Shown: piece after piece, positions 26,843-36,573 of the stretch | Position numbering within the stretch: the stretch's first letter is position 1 | Layout of the letters: each line of letters starts with the position of its first letter | Assembly: GCF_046600715.1 (NCBI RefSeq) | Contig: NZ_JBJMAV010000005.1 | Coordinates: 62,001 to 126,000 of the forward strand | Reading direction: 5' to 3' | DNA from: Lysobacter_C viscosus | Lineage (GTDB): Bacteria; Pseudomonadota; Gammaproteobacteria; Xanthomonadales; Xanthomonadaceae | Length of the DNA: 64,000 bases | Made by a program: the position numbers and the translations under genes | Notes under the pieces: model-generated | Databases searched by the model: none | What the model was told of the DNA's origin: nothing | The model's input: the letters and a program-made list of their open reading frames with translations, nothing else

Positions 26843-28045
26843 ATGACTTCAAAGCCCTTCCGCAACGTCCTCCCGTTCACGATTTCGCTGGTGCTGGGCG
26901 CATGCGCCACGCCCGCGCCGCCGGCTCCGGTGGCCGAGGCCACGCACGCCGAATCCGCACCCGCCGCCCAGCCCGCGCCACGGCCGATGGCGAAGCCGAC
27001 CCGCACCCGGCCGCCGGTGCCCGGCACCAGTCCGCTGCCCGACCCCTTGCCGGCGATGCCGCTGGAGCAGGCCAAGGCCGCGTTCGTGCGCGATACCGCC
27101 GACAAATACGGTGTCGACCCCTCCCACATCCGTTCGGTGCTTGCCGGGGCGGAAATGCGCGAGAGCATCATCAAGGCGATGTCGCGCCCGGCCGAGGCCA
27201 AGCCCTGGCGCGATTACCGCCCGATCTTCATCAGCCAGGCCCGCATCGACGGCGGCCAGGCGTTCATGGCGCGCAATCGCGACGCACTGGCACGCGTGGA
27301 GTCGCGTACCGGGGTGCCGGCCGAGATCATCGTGGCCATCATCGGCGTTGAGACCAGCTACGGCGCCAATGCCGGCAGCTACCCGGTGGTCGATTCGCTG
27401 TACACGCTGGCCTTCGCCTATCCGCGGACCGGCGATCCCGCGCGGGCCGACCGCGAGAACCGGCGCGAGGCGTTCTTCCGCGGCGAGCTGGCGCAGCTGT
27501 TCGCGCTGGGCAAGGAGCAGCGGCTCGACATCACCACGCTCAAGGGCAGCTACGCCGGGGCCATGGGCTGGGGCCAGTTCATGCCCTCGAGCTACCGCGA
27601 GTTCGCGGCCGACGGCGACGGCGACGGCCGCATCGATCTGTTCAACAACACCGATGACGTGTTCGCATCGATCGCCAACTACTTCGTGGAGAAGGGCGGC
27701 TGGACCCGGGGCGGCCCGGTCGCGGTGCGCGCCACCCGCGCGTCGGATGCACGGGATTTCGAGCCCGAGGGGTTGTATCCCGACATGACCGTCGCGCAGC
27801 TGGCGCAGATGGGCTACCGGCCGACCGCCGCGTCCATCGCACCGGACGAGCCGGCGCTGTTGATCAACCTCGACGGCGTGTCCGGTCGCGAGCACTGGCT
27901 GGGCTTCGACAACTTCTACGCGATCACCCGTTACAACATCTCCAAGCACTACGCGATGGCGGTGTTCCAGTTGTCCGAGGCCATCGCCGGCCGCGAGAAC
28001 CCGCTGGCCGGCAACGCCGCCCGCGCGGCCCACGACGGCGCATGA
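26843..28045 (+). CDS. mltB: Membrane-bound lytic murein transglycosylase B
   Basis: A 400-residue lytic transglycosylase (GH103) that cleaves glycan strands to 1,6-anhydro products. The signal ends in a lipobox LGAC, so it is an outer-membrane lipoprotein; a Pro/Ala-rich spacer (about 22-70) leads to the catalytic domain. The catalytic Glu170 lies in GVETSYG, and MGWGQFMPSSYREFA and DLFNNTDDVFASIANYF are family blocks. I chose the ATG at 26843, which begins a normal signal peptide; a start at 26810 is possible. rlpA overlaps its stop. Confidence 0.95.
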   Translation: MTSKPFRNVLPFTISLVLGACATPAPPAPVAEATHAESAPAAQPAPRPMAKPTRTRPPVPGTSPLPDPLPAMPLEQAKAAFVRDTADKYGVDPSHIRSVLAGAEMRESIIKAMSRPAEAKPWRDYRPIFISQARIDGGQAFMARNRDALARVESRTGVPAEIIVAIIGVETSYGANAGSYPVVDSLYTLAFAYPRTGDPARADRENRREAFFRGELAQLFALGKEQRLDITTLKGSYAGAMGWGQFMPSSYREFAADGDGDGRIDLFNNTDDVFASIANYFVEKGGWTRGGPVAVRATRASDARDFEPEGLYPDMTVAQLAQMGYRPTAASIAPDEPALLINLDGVSGREHWLGFDNFYAITRYNISKHYAMAVFQLSEAIAGRENPLAGNAARAAHDGA

Positions 28046-29415
28046 AGCCCGCGGTTGCCGCCGCCCTGGTGCTGGGCCTGGCGGCCTGCGCCGGCGCCCC
28101 CAAGCGCGCCTCCGAGCCCGCGCCGTTGGCCGGGACCGCTGCCGTCAGCCAGGAAGCGCTGCAGCCGGGGCAATGCGACGGCTCGCCGTACGCGCCTGCC
28201 CAGGAAGATCCGGCCACGCGGGGGGACTACGTCGCCGGTGGCCTGTACAAGCCCGGTGTCGCCGACACCACGCCGGCCCATGTGCCCGACGTCGCCTGCA
28301 TACCGGAGCCACAAGTGGTCGACCTGCCGCGCTCCAAGGTGGGAAACCGTGCCAGCTATGCGGTGCTGGGCAGGACCTACCGTGTGATGGACGACCAGCG
28401 GGGTTATGTCGAGCAGGGTCGCGCGTCGTATTACGGCAACAAGTTCCACGGCCGCCGTACCTCCAACCTGGAGGTGTACGACATGTACGCCTTCACCGCC
28501 GCGCACAAAACGCTGCCGTTGCCCAGCTTCGCGCGCGTGACCAACCTCGACAACGGCAAGTCCGTAGTGGTGCGCGTCAATGACCGCGGCCCCTTCCACG
28601 AGGGCCGCGTGATCGACCTGAGCTATGCGGCGGCGGTCAAGCTCGACTTCGTCCGCCATGGCACCGCCCGGGTCGAAGTGCGCGCACTGACGCCGCAGGA
28701 TGCCGGGACCGTGCTGGCGGCCACCCCCGCGCGGCCGCCCGCAGCCACCGGAGCGGCAGCGACCGGGATGGACCGCCTGGTGGCGACGATCCCGGTCGGC
28801 GCGGCCGGTGCCATCGAGTTGCCGCCGGGGGTGCGCGTTGCCACCGGCCGACCCGCGTCGATGGCGCAGCCATCTGCGGACACTGGCACTGCACCGGCCA
28901 CTGCCGGCGTCCAGGTGCCGGCGCCCGCTGTCGCGCAGCCACTGCCTCCGGATTACCGCTTCGACATGCGCCAGGACGGTCGTGCCATGACCGCCGACGA
29001 GTTCGATGCGTGGATGCGCACGCGACAGGTTCGCGTGGCCACCGGCCAGCCCGGTACGCCGGTGTCGGCGGTCGCGGCATCGCAGCAGGGCGCCACGCCG
29101 GGTGCCGGGCATACCCTGCCGCCGACACGGCTGGCGGCGCCGGCCGCGATGCCTGCACCCGCGCCCGCACCCGCACCGGCGGCAGGCGGCGTCACCCTGC
29201 AGGTGGCCGCGTTCTCGGCCCGCGGCAATGCCGACCGGGCGCTGGCGATGTTGCGTGGTGCCGGCGTCGACGGCGCGCATGTCCTGGACGGGCTGTCCGC
29301 CGGTCGTCCGGTGTGGCGCCTGCGCATCGGCCCACTGGCGGCCTCGGCGGTGCCGGCGCTGTCGGCGCGCATCGCCGGGCTGGGCTTCGGCCCGCCGCAG
29401 CGGGTCGTCGATTGA
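28042..29415 (+). CDS. rlpA: RlpA-like septal lipoprotein with SPOR domain
   Basis: A 457-residue outer-membrane lipoprotein (lipobox LAAC). After a Cys-containing N-terminal region comes the double-psi beta-barrel: GRASYYGNKFHGRRTSNLEVYD, with catalytic-type residues in the VRVNDRGPFHEGRVIDLSYAAA block (about 130-215). An Ala/Pro-rich linker runs to about 375, and the end is a SPOR domain (VTLQVAAFSARGNADRALAML to the C-terminus) that binds denuded glycan. RlpA of Pseudomonas is a lytic transglycosylase acting on such glycan. The start overlaps the mltB stop. Confidence 0.93.
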   Translation: MKPAVAAALVLGLAACAGAPKRASEPAPLAGTAAVSQEALQPGQCDGSPYAPAQEDPATRGDYVAGGLYKPGVADTTPAHVPDVACIPEPQVVDLPRSKVGNRASYAVLGRTYRVMDDQRGYVEQGRASYYGNKFHGRRTSNLEVYDMYAFTAAHKTLPLPSFARVTNLDNGKSVVVRVNDRGPFHEGRVIDLSYAAAVKLDFVRHGTARVEVRALTPQDAGTVLAATPARPPAATGAAATGMDRLVATIPVGAAGAIELPPGVRVATGRPASMAQPSADTGTAPATAGVQVPAPAVAQPLPPDYRFDMRQDGRAMTADEFDAWMRTRQVRVATGQPGTPVSAVAASQQGATPGAGHTLPPTRLAAPAAMPAPAPAPAPAAGGVTLQVAAFSARGNADRALAMLRGAGVDGAHVLDGLSAGRPVWRLRIGPLAASAVPALSARIAGLGFGPPQRVVD

Positions 29416-29489
29416 GCGCATCCGTTGAGCGCGCCCGTTTCCCATCTGATCATTCCCGGCCGTGCGCCGGCCCGCGGAGTCGTTGAACC

Positions 29490-30701
29490 ATGAAATCCCG
29501 TCTCGTCCTCGCCACCCTGGCCACCTTCGCGGTCGGCCTGGCACTTGCACAATCGCCGCAGCCCGCCACGCCCCAGCCTGCCACCTCGCAGCGGCCGGCC
29601 AGCGACGCACTGCCCGTGCCGCCGCCTCCTGAGGTCGTCGGCACCGCCTGGGTACTGATGGATGCGGTCAGCGGCAACGTGCTGGCGGGCGAGAACATCG
29701 ACCAGCAACTCGAGCCGGCCAGCATCACCAAGGTGATGACCAGCTACGTCATTGCCGCCGAGATGGCCGCCGGCAAGGTGTCGCGGGACGACCAGGTCAT
29801 GATGACCGAGAACGCCTGGCGCACCGGCGGCGCCGGCACCGACGGCAGCTACTCCGGCTTCGAGGTCAACCAGAGCGCGCCGCTGCTGGAGATGGAAAAG
29901 GGCATGGTGGTGCAGTCCGGCAACGACGCCGCCATCGCGCTGGCCGAGCACGTCGCCGGCAGCGAGCAGGCCTTCGCCGCGCTGATGAACCAGTACGCCG
30001 AGCGCATCGGCATGAAGGCCAGCCACTTCGTCAACGCCACCGGCCTTCCTGGCGAGGGCCACATCACCACCGCGCGCGACCTCGCGCTGCTTGGCCGGGC
30101 GCTGATCCACGACTACCCAGAGGCGTACTCCTACAACAAGATCAAGGAGTTCACCGTCGGCAACATCACCCAGCCCAACCGCAACGTGCTGTTGTGGCGC
30201 GACGCCAGCGTCGATGGCATCAAGACCGGCCACACCTCCGCCGCCGGCTACTGCCTGATGGCCTCGGCCAAGCGCGGCGACCAGCGCCTGATCTCGGTGG
30301 TCATGGGCTCGACCTCCGAGTCGCAGCGCGCCCGCGACAGCCAGGCACTGCTCAACTGGGGCTTCCGTTTCTACGAGACCCACGAGATGTACAAGGCCGG
30401 CGCGCAGGTCGCGCAGCAGAAGCTGTGGAAGGGACAGGCCGACGAAGTCCGGCTGGGGCTGGCCGAACCGCTGCTGGTGACGGTGCCGCGCGGCCGCTAC
30501 GAGCAGCTCAAGCCGATGATGGACGTGCCCGCGATCCTGGTGGCGCCGATCGAGAAGGGCCAGGCGATCGGTACGGTGAAGGTGATGCTGGACGACAAGG
30601 TCATCGCACAGCGACCGCTGGTGGCGATCGACGGCATCGAGGAAGCGGGCTTCTTCAAGCGCCTGTGGCACGAACTGCTGATGTGGTGGCACTCGATGTA
30701 G
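29490..30701 (+). CDS. dacA: D-alanyl-D-alanine carboxypeptidase (PBP5/6 type)
   Basis: A 403-residue low-molecular-weight PBP that trims the terminal D-Ala of peptidoglycan. It has a cleavable signal peptide (about 1-20), Ser78 and Lys81 in ASITK, Ser143-Gly-Asn145 and Lys245-Thr-Gly247. The C-terminal beta-rich PBP5 domain ends in an amphipathic helix, EAGFFKRLWHELLMWWHSM, which anchors it to the inner membrane. It closes the wall-synthesis cluster. Confidence 0.96.
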   Translation: MKSRLVLATLATFAVGLALAQSPQPATPQPATSQRPASDALPVPPPPEVVGTAWVLMDAVSGNVLAGENIDQQLEPASITKVMTSYVIAAEMAAGKVSRDDQVMMTENAWRTGGAGTDGSYSGFEVNQSAPLLEMEKGMVVQSGNDAAIALAEHVAGSEQAFAALMNQYAERIGMKASHFVNATGLPGEGHITTARDLALLGRALIHDYPEAYSYNKIKEFTVGNITQPNRNVLLWRDASVDGIKTGHTSAAGYCLMASAKRGDQRLISVVMGSTSESQRARDSQALLNWGFRFYETHEMYKAGAQVAQQKLWKGQADEVRLGLAEPLLVTVPRGRYEQLKPMMDVPAILVAPIEKGQAIGTVKVMLDDKVIAQRPLVAIDGIEEAGFFKRLWHELLMWWHSM

Positions 30702-30728
30702 GCCGGTCCACCGGTCTGCAGGATCGAA

Positions 30729-30757
30729 AAGGGCCGGCGAAAGCCGGCCCTTCGTCT
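30729..30757. terminator. Hairpin between dacA and the convergent CsgG-like gene
   Basis: AAGGGCCGGC-GAAA-GCCGGCCCTT is a perfect 10-bp stem with a GNRA loop, flanked by A and T residues on both sides. It could end transcription in both directions between two convergent genes. Confidence 0.8.
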
Positions 30758-30807
30758 TGCAGCACGCTGTGGCGAGACGCCGCGTGCGCCCTACGGCCGC
30801 TGGCGAT

Positions 30808-31773
30808 TCAGCGTGCCAGCTCGAACAGGTTCGACGACACCCAGCCGCGGTTGCCCAGCTCGTCGTCGACTTCCCACATCGCACCCTGCCTGGTGCCGGT
30901 CGGGTACAGCATGTCGCCGGCATTGAGATCGCGCACCGCGGCCCCGCCGTCGGCGCTGGCCAGCAGGCGCCCGGGCTGGCGCATCGACACCGCCTGGCCG
31001 ACGTTGGCTGCCGAGGCATTGCCGGGCAGGCCACCGAGCTGGGCGACCATGTCGGTGTAGGCCTGCAGGTAGGCCAGGGTGATGACCTGGCCGATTTCGG
31101 TGTTGGAGTAGCCGCTGGCGCCGCCCAGGCCCAGGCCGCCACCGAAGAATGCCCCGGAGCCGCTCCACCCCAGGTCGGTCTTGGTCGAGTGGCCCTCCGT
31201 CATGGCGACCTGCTCGGAGGAGCGCATGTCGGTCAGGGTCAGAACCACGTCGGCGGTCTTGCGCTTGAGGTTCAACCCGCCCGCCAGCGCACCGACCTTG
31301 CTGTTGCCCAGCAACCCGCCGATCAGCCCGCCGATGTTGCTGCCGCCCGCATTGCGGTTGTTGGAGATCATGTCCGGAACCATCACGTAGTCCGCCGCGC
31401 GCACCTGGCCCTTGCCCAGGTTGGAACCGCCGCGCAGGTCGCCGCCCGAGGCCAGCTCGCGCTCGGCCTGCATCGCCGCCATGCCTGCGCCCCGGTCCAC
31501 CAGGGTGAAGCAGCGCGACTTGTTGACGAACACCTTGATCACCGCGGTGGGCGTGCCGAGATCGTAGCTGCGCCACCAGTTGTGGTCGGGTTCGAGCACG
31601 GCCAGCGTGCCCAGTGGCTTGCTGCAGGTCGGTATCTGCGCGGCCTGGCGCTGCGTCTGCGCACTTTGGGCCTGGACGGCCAGGGGCAGGGCCAGCAGCG
31701 CGGCGGCCGCGAGCGAGAGGGCGCCTGCGCGGCGGATGGGCGCAACAATGGCAGGTACGGGGTTTCGCATCAT
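30808..31773 (-). CDS. CsgG/HfaB-family secreted protein with C-terminal SH3-like part
   Basis: A 321-residue exported protein. A signal peptide (about 10-37, ending VQAQ) precedes a CsgG-like domain, with DLGTPTAVIKVFVNKSRCFTLVDRG and LNLKRKTADVVLTLTDMRSSEQVA as family-like blocks and a glycine-rich middle (about 125-150). The last 60 residues look like a bacterial SH3 domain ending in GNRGWVSSNLFEL. It lacks a lipobox, unlike CsgG, and no curli or holdfast gene is close, so pore formation is not assured. The first of two adjacent ATGs (31773) follows GGAAG at six bases. Confidence 0.75.
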   Translation of the reverse strand: MMRNPVPAIVAPIRRAGALSLAAAALLALPLAVQAQSAQTQRQAAQIPTCSKPLGTLAVLEPDHNWWRSYDLGTPTAVIKVFVNKSRCFTLVDRGAGMAAMQAERELASGGDLRGGSNLGKGQVRAADYVMVPDMISNNRNAGGSNIGGLIGGLLGNSKVGALAGGLNLKRKTADVVLTLTDMRSSEQVAMTEGHSTKTDLGWSGSGAFFGGGLGLGGASGYSNTEIGQVITLAYLQAYTDMVAQLGGLPGNASAANVGQAVSMRQPGRLLASADGGAAVRDLNAGDMLYPTGTRQGAMWEVDDELGNRGWVSSNLFELAR

Positions 31774-31895
31774 GGTGATCTTCCGTGTGTGGTGGGGCGC
31801 AGGTGCGCCAGGCTTCCGAGCTAAACGCGATGCACAACCCGCGCCGGACATCCCCCGGCTTGGGTTGGGGGCGGAGGATACCCATAATCGCGGGC

Positions 31896-32174
31896 ATGGA
31901 CATCACCTCCGACAACCCCGAGCACGGCTTCCAGTTCCCCGGCACCTTCGAGCTGTCGGCCATGGGCACCGCGGACAAGGACCTGGAAACCCTGCTGCCG
32001 ACCCGGCTGCTGGACGCGGGCATCGAGGTGTTGACCGAACAGGTCCGCTGGAACCACTCCTCCAATGGCCGCTACGTGTCGGTGCGCATCGCCTTCCGCG
32101 CCGAATCGCGCGAGCAGTACGAGCTCGCCCACCGGGTGCTGCGCGACCACCCGGAAGTGAAGTGGACGCTGTAG
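31896..32174 (+). CDS. ybeD: DUF493 family protein YbeD
   Basis: A 92-residue ACT-like-fold protein of the DUF493/YbeD family, function unknown, conserved next to lipB. Family features include FPGTFELSAMG and a C-terminal REQYELAHRVLRDHPEVKWTL. CATAAT (31883-31888) lies just upstream of the ATG, so the untranslated leader is very short. The gene overlaps the likely lipB start. Confidence 0.9.
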   Translation: MDITSDNPEHGFQFPGTFELSAMGTADKDLETLLPTRLLDAGIEVLTEQVRWNHSSNGRYVSVRIAFRAESREQYELAHRVLRDHPEVKWTL

Positions 32175-32851
32175 CCGCGCCGCCCGGCACCGACCCCGTC
32201 GTGCCCGCGCCGCCCACCGCGCGGTTGCGTGACCTGGGTCGCCAGGCGTACGAGCCGGTCTGGCGGGCGATGCAGGCATTCACCGACGCGCGCGACGAAG
32301 CGACCGCCGACGAACTCTGGCTGGTCGAACACGAGCCGGTCTTCACCCTGGGCCAGGCCGGCAGGCCCGAGCACGTGCTGGCACCGGGCGACATCCCGGT
32401 GCTGCACGTCGACCGGGGCGGCCAGGTCACCTACCACGGCCCCGGCCAGCTGGTGCTGTACCCGTTGCTGGACCTGCGCCGGCTGAAGGTCGGCGTGCGC
32501 GAGTACGTATGCCGGATCGAGCAGGCGGTCATCGACACCCTCGGCGACTGGAACATCGAGGGGCGGCGGCGCGAGGGCGCGCCCGGCATCTACGTGAACG
32601 GGGCCAAGGTGATGGCGCTGGGCATCCGGGTCCGGCGCGGATGTACGTTCCATGGCCTGGCCTTCAATATCGCGATGGATCTTTCGCCCTTCCAGCGGAT
32701 CAATCCCTGCGGGTTCGAAGGCCTGCAGGTGACCTCGCTGGTAGACTTGGGCGGCCCGTCGGGGCTGGACGCCGTGAAGCCGGCGCTGGTCGGGCACGTG
32801 GCGGCGCAGTTCGGGCTGGATCTCGAGGACGCCGCGCCGCCCGCGCCGTGA
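32162..32851 (+). CDS. lipB: Octanoyl-(acyl carrier protein) transferase LipB
   Basis: A 229-residue acyltransferase that moves octanoyl groups from ACP to lipoyl domains. Motifs are RGGQVTYHGPGQLV, Lys149 in NGAKVMALGIRV and the acyl-thioester Cys183 in NPCGFEGL. I chose the GTG at 32162, overlapping ybeD by 13 bases, as the first start giving a normal length; later GTGs are possible because the N-terminus is not conserved. lipA follows after 138 bases. Confidence 0.94.
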   Translation: MDAVAAPPGTDPVVPAPPTARLRDLGRQAYEPVWRAMQAFTDARDEATADELWLVEHEPVFTLGQAGRPEHVLAPGDIPVLHVDRGGQVTYHGPGQLVLYPLLDLRRLKVGVREYVCRIEQAVIDTLGDWNIEGRRREGAPGIYVNGAKVMALGIRVRRGCTFHGLAFNIAMDLSPFQRINPCGFEGLQVTSLVDLGGPSGLDAVKPALVGHVAAQFGLDLEDAAPPAP

Positions 32852-32989
32852 TCGGCCAAGCCCAGCGCCCCTGCCGGGTGTGGCGCGAAGGCCGCTTCAT
32901 CGTCACCGCCATCGCGACGCACCTCCCTTCCGCCCTTTGGGCACTTCTCCCTCCCGCCGGAGAAGCGACATCCAGGCCTCCTGCAGCCC

Positions 32990-34003
32990 ATGACCGATAC
33001 CGCCACCAAGTCCATCCCGCTCGCCGTCGTCGGCACCGAGGCACCGGCCGCGCTGCAGCCGGGCGTCAAGCAGGTGGCGGGCGAGAAGATCAACCGCTCG
33101 CCGGTGCAGTTCGCCGACGTGCCGGTGCTGCGCAAGCCGTCGTGGATCCGGGTGCGCATCCCGTCGGGCAACTCGGTGGCGCAGCTCAAGGCCAAGCTGC
33201 GCGAAAATCGGCTAGTGACGGTCTGCGAGGAGGCCAGCTGCCCCAACATCCACGAGTGCTTCAGCCACGGCACCGCGACCTTCATGATCCTGGGCGAGGT
33301 CTGCACGCGGCGCTGCAGCTTCTGCGATGTCGCCCACGGCCGGCCCAAGCCGCCCGACGCCAGCGAGCCGGCGACCCTGGCGCAGACCGTGGCCGACATG
33401 GGCCTGCGCTACGTGGTGGTCACCAGCGTCGACCGCGACGACCTGCGTGACGGCGGCGCCCAGCACTTCGTCGACTGCATCGCCGCGATCCGCGCCAGCA
33501 GCCCGGCCACCCGGGTGGAGATCCTCACCCCCGATTTCCGCGGCAAGGGACGCATGGACCGTGCGCTGGAGATCTTCGCCGCGCAGCCGCCGGACGTGTT
33601 CAACCACAACGTCGAGACCGTGCCCGAGCTCTACCGCAACGTGCGCCCGGGCGCCGACTACCAGTGGTCGCTGACCCTGCTAAAGCGCTTCAAGGCGCAG
33701 CACCCCGAGGTGGTCACCAAGTCCGGGATCATGCTGGGGCTGGGCGAGACGATGCAGCAGGTCGAACAGACCCTGCGCGACCTGCGCGCGCACGATGTCG
33801 AGATGATCACCATCGGCCAGTACCTGCAGCCCAGTGCCCACCACCACCCGGTGATGCGCTACTGGACGCCCGATGAGTTCAAGCAGCTGGAGGACTTCGG
33901 CAACGGCCTGGGGTTCACTCACGTCGCATCCGGTCCGCTGGTGCGCTCGTCCTACCACGCCGACCGTTCGGCGGCCGAAGCGGGAATGGCGATCGGCGCC
34001 TGA
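32990..34003 (+). CDS. lipA: Lipoyl synthase
   Basis: A 337-residue radical-SAM enzyme that inserts sulfur into octanoyl-lipoyl domains. The auxiliary cluster ligands are Cys79, Cys84 and Cys90 (CEEASCPNIHEC), and the radical-SAM cluster ligands Cys105, Cys109 and Cys112 (CTRRCSFC). The conserved C-terminal RSSYHAD is present. Together with LipB it forms the endogenous lipoate pathway. Confidence 0.97.
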   Translation: MTDTATKSIPLAVVGTEAPAALQPGVKQVAGEKINRSPVQFADVPVLRKPSWIRVRIPSGNSVAQLKAKLRENRLVTVCEEASCPNIHECFSHGTATFMILGEVCTRRCSFCDVAHGRPKPPDASEPATLAQTVADMGLRYVVVTSVDRDDLRDGGAQHFVDCIAAIRASSPATRVEILTPDFRGKGRMDRALEIFAAQPPDVFNHNVETVPELYRNVRPGADYQWSLTLLKRFKAQHPEVVTKSGIMLGLGETMQQVEQTLRDLRAHDVEMITIGQYLQPSAHHHPVMRYWTPDEFKQLEDFGNGLGFTHVASGPLVRSSYHADRSAAEAGMAIGA

Positions 34004-34297
34004 TGCGCGCGGCGGTTCGTCCCGGTTAAAGCCAGGCCGCCTTGGCCGAGGAAGGCCGGCGTTCGCGTAACGCGCCGGTAACGGCATGCCGGCGATGCTG
34101 GCCCCAGCTGAACCGTTGCGATGCCGGTGTCCGCCAACGGCCCCATTCGACGTGACAGGCACTGCAACTTTCGGCACTGTGGGGCGGTCCCATCCCGTCG
34201 CATGCTGCCAACGGCCGATCCGCCGCCGGCTGCCTCGACCACCGCCCGGCAGGGCCCCCACCTGCGACCAGGCCTCCCACGGCCGGATATCTTGCCG

Positions 34298-36550
34298 ATG
34301 ACTCCGAAGACGACCCTCCTAGCCTTCCTGCTGGCCGCGCCGCTGGCGCTGCTCGCCAGCGACAATGGTGCGACGCAGTCCGTGCCCGGCGCCACGCCGG
34401 CCGCGGACGCGACCGCGAGCCGTGCGCCGGCCCGCGACCCGGGCGCGCTGCAACTGCCCGGCGGGCCGACCGAAGACCAGACCATCGCCGCCAAGTACGT
34501 CTACGGCGTGCTGTCCGACAGCCGTTACGCATACCGGCCGCTGCCGTTGGACGATGCGCTGTCGGCGGACATGTACCGGCGCTACCTGGAGACGCTCGAC
34601 GGCGGCAGGCAGTTCTTCACCGCCGGGGACATCGCCGGCTTCGACCGTTACGAAACCCGCCTGGACGATGCGCTCAAGAGCGGCGAGCTGGATCCGGCGT
34701 ACGCCATCTTCGCGACCTATCGCGAGCGCGTGGAAGACCGCGTGGCCTTCGCCCGCGGCCTGCTCAAGCGCGACCTGTTCACCTTCGAGGGCGACGACCG
34801 CTTCGAGTACGACCGCGAGGATGCCCCGTGGCCCAAGGACGCCGCCGAGCTTGACGCGCTGTGGACCCAGTCCGTGCGCAACGACTGGCTGCGCCTGAAG
34901 CTGGCCGGAAAGGACGGCGCGGACATCCGCAAGACGCTGGACAAGCGCTACGAGAACCTCGCCCAGAGCGTGGCCGAGCTCAAGGGCGAGGACGTGTTCC
35001 AGACCTTCCTCAACAGCTACGCCAACGCGATCGACCCGCACACCGACTACCTGACCCCGCGCTCGGCCGACAATTTCAACCTGTCGATGTCGTTGTCGCT
35101 GGAGGGCATCGGCGCGGTGCTGCAGAAGCAGGACGACGTGGTTGCGATCCGCGAGATCGTGCCGGGTGGCCCGGCCGGGAGTTCGGGCAAGGTCAAGCCC
35201 GGCGACCGCGTGGTCGCGGTCGGACAGGGCGACAGTGGCCCGATGGAAGACGTGATCGGCTGGCGCATCGACGATGTGGTGGCCAAGATCCGCGGCAAGA
35301 AGGGCACCCGCGTGCGGCTGGACGTGATTCCGGCCGAGATGGGCCTGGACAGCCCGCCCAGCCGCGTGGTGCTGGTGCGCGACAAGGTCCGGCTGGAAGA
35401 CCAGGCCGCCAAGGCCAAGGTGCTGGAGATCCCGGGCAGTGACGGCACGGCCGGCCAGCGCATCGGCGTGATCGAGCTGCCGGGCTTCTACCAGGACTTC
35501 GAAGGCCGCCGCAAGAACAACGGCGAGTACGCTTCGGCCACCCGCGACGTCGCCCGCCTGCTCGAGGAGCTTGGCACCCAGGACGTGGACGGCGTGGTGC
35601 TGGACCTGCGCAACAACGGCGGCGGTTCGCTGACCGAGGCGATCGAGCTCACCGGCCTGTTCATCGACCGCGGACCGGTGGTGCAGGTGCGTGAATCCAG
35701 CGGCCGGGTCAGCGTCGAGGGCGACAGCGATGCCGGCATCGCCTGGGAAGGCCCGCTCGCGGTGCTGATCAACCGCGGCTCGGCCTCGGCCTCGGAGATC
35801 TTCGCCGGTGCCATCCAGGACTACGGTCGCGGGCTGGTGATCGGCGAGACCACCTTCGGCAAGGGCACGGTGCAGAACCTGCTCGACCTGGACCGCTGGC
35901 CGGCCAACGAGGAGGCCCGATTCGGCCAGCTCAAGCTGACCATCGCGCAGTTCTTCCGGGTCAGCGGCGGTTCCACCCAGAACAAGGGCGTGGTGCCCGA
36001 CATCCAGTTCCCGGCCTCGGTCGACGCCACCGAATACGGCGAGAGCACCTACGACAACGCGCTGCCGTGGACCAAGATCGCCGCGGTGCCGCACACGCGC
36101 TACGGCGACTTCCAGCCGCTGCTCCCGCAACTGGAAACGCTGCACGAGACGCGCGTGGCGAAGGACCGCGAGTTCCAGTGGTGGACCGAGGACGTGGCGC
36201 AGTTCCGCGAGGAAAGCGCCAAGACCTGGATCAGCCTGAACGAGGCCGAGCGCCGCGCCGAGCGCGACCGCAACGAGGCCAAGCGGCAGCAGCGCCAGGC
36301 GATCCGCAAGGAGCTGGGCCTGGCGCTGGATCCGCTGGCCGAGGATGCGGCCGACGACGGGCTGGCCGCGTCCGAGCGCGACATCGTCCGCGATGCGCAG
36401 CGCGAGAAGCTGGCCGAGGACCGCCCGGATCCGCTGCTGCGCGAATCCGCCTCGATCCTGGCCGACGCCATCCAGCTGCTGGCCAGTGACGACCAGCTGT
36501 CGGCGCAGGTGCTGCAGCAGGTCGATACGCCGGGCCACTGGGCCGACTGA
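34298..36550 (+). CDS. prc: Tail-specific protease Prc (carboxy-terminal processing peptidase)
   Basis: A 750-residue periplasmic S41 protease. A signal peptide (about 1-21) is followed by a helical N-terminal domain, a PDZ domain (about 265-355, EIVPGGPAGSSGKVKPGDRVV) and the catalytic dyad Ser497 (GSASASE) and Lys522 (TFGKGTV), 25 residues apart as in E. coli Prc. The C-terminal DUF3340-like helical region is rich in charged residues. The ATG at 34298 gives a proper signal peptide. Roles include PBP3 maturation and turnover of wall hydrolases. Confidence 0.95.
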   Translation: MTPKTTLLAFLLAAPLALLASDNGATQSVPGATPAADATASRAPARDPGALQLPGGPTEDQTIAAKYVYGVLSDSRYAYRPLPLDDALSADMYRRYLETLDGGRQFFTAGDIAGFDRYETRLDDALKSGELDPAYAIFATYRERVEDRVAFARGLLKRDLFTFEGDDRFEYDREDAPWPKDAAELDALWTQSVRNDWLRLKLAGKDGADIRKTLDKRYENLAQSVAELKGEDVFQTFLNSYANAIDPHTDYLTPRSADNFNLSMSLSLEGIGAVLQKQDDVVAIREIVPGGPAGSSGKVKPGDRVVAVGQGDSGPMEDVIGWRIDDVVAKIRGKKGTRVRLDVIPAEMGLDSPPSRVVLVRDKVRLEDQAAKAKVLEIPGSDGTAGQRIGVIELPGFYQDFEGRRKNNGEYASATRDVARLLEELGTQDVDGVVLDLRNNGGGSLTEAIELTGLFIDRGPVVQVRESSGRVSVEGDSDAGIAWEGPLAVLINRGSASASEIFAGAIQDYGRGLVIGETTFGKGTVQNLLDLDRWPANEEARFGQLKLTIAQFFRVSGGSTQNKGVVPDIQFPASVDATEYGESTYDNALPWTKIAAVPHTRYGDFQPLLPQLETLHETRVAKDREFQWWTEDVAQFREESAKTWISLNEAERRAERDRNEAKRQQRQAIRKELGLALDPLAEDAADDGLAASERDIVRDAQREKLAEDRPDPLLRESASILADAIQLLASDDQLSAQVLQQVDTPGHWAD

Positions 36551-36573
36551 CGGTCGGCGTTCCGATGTCCTCG

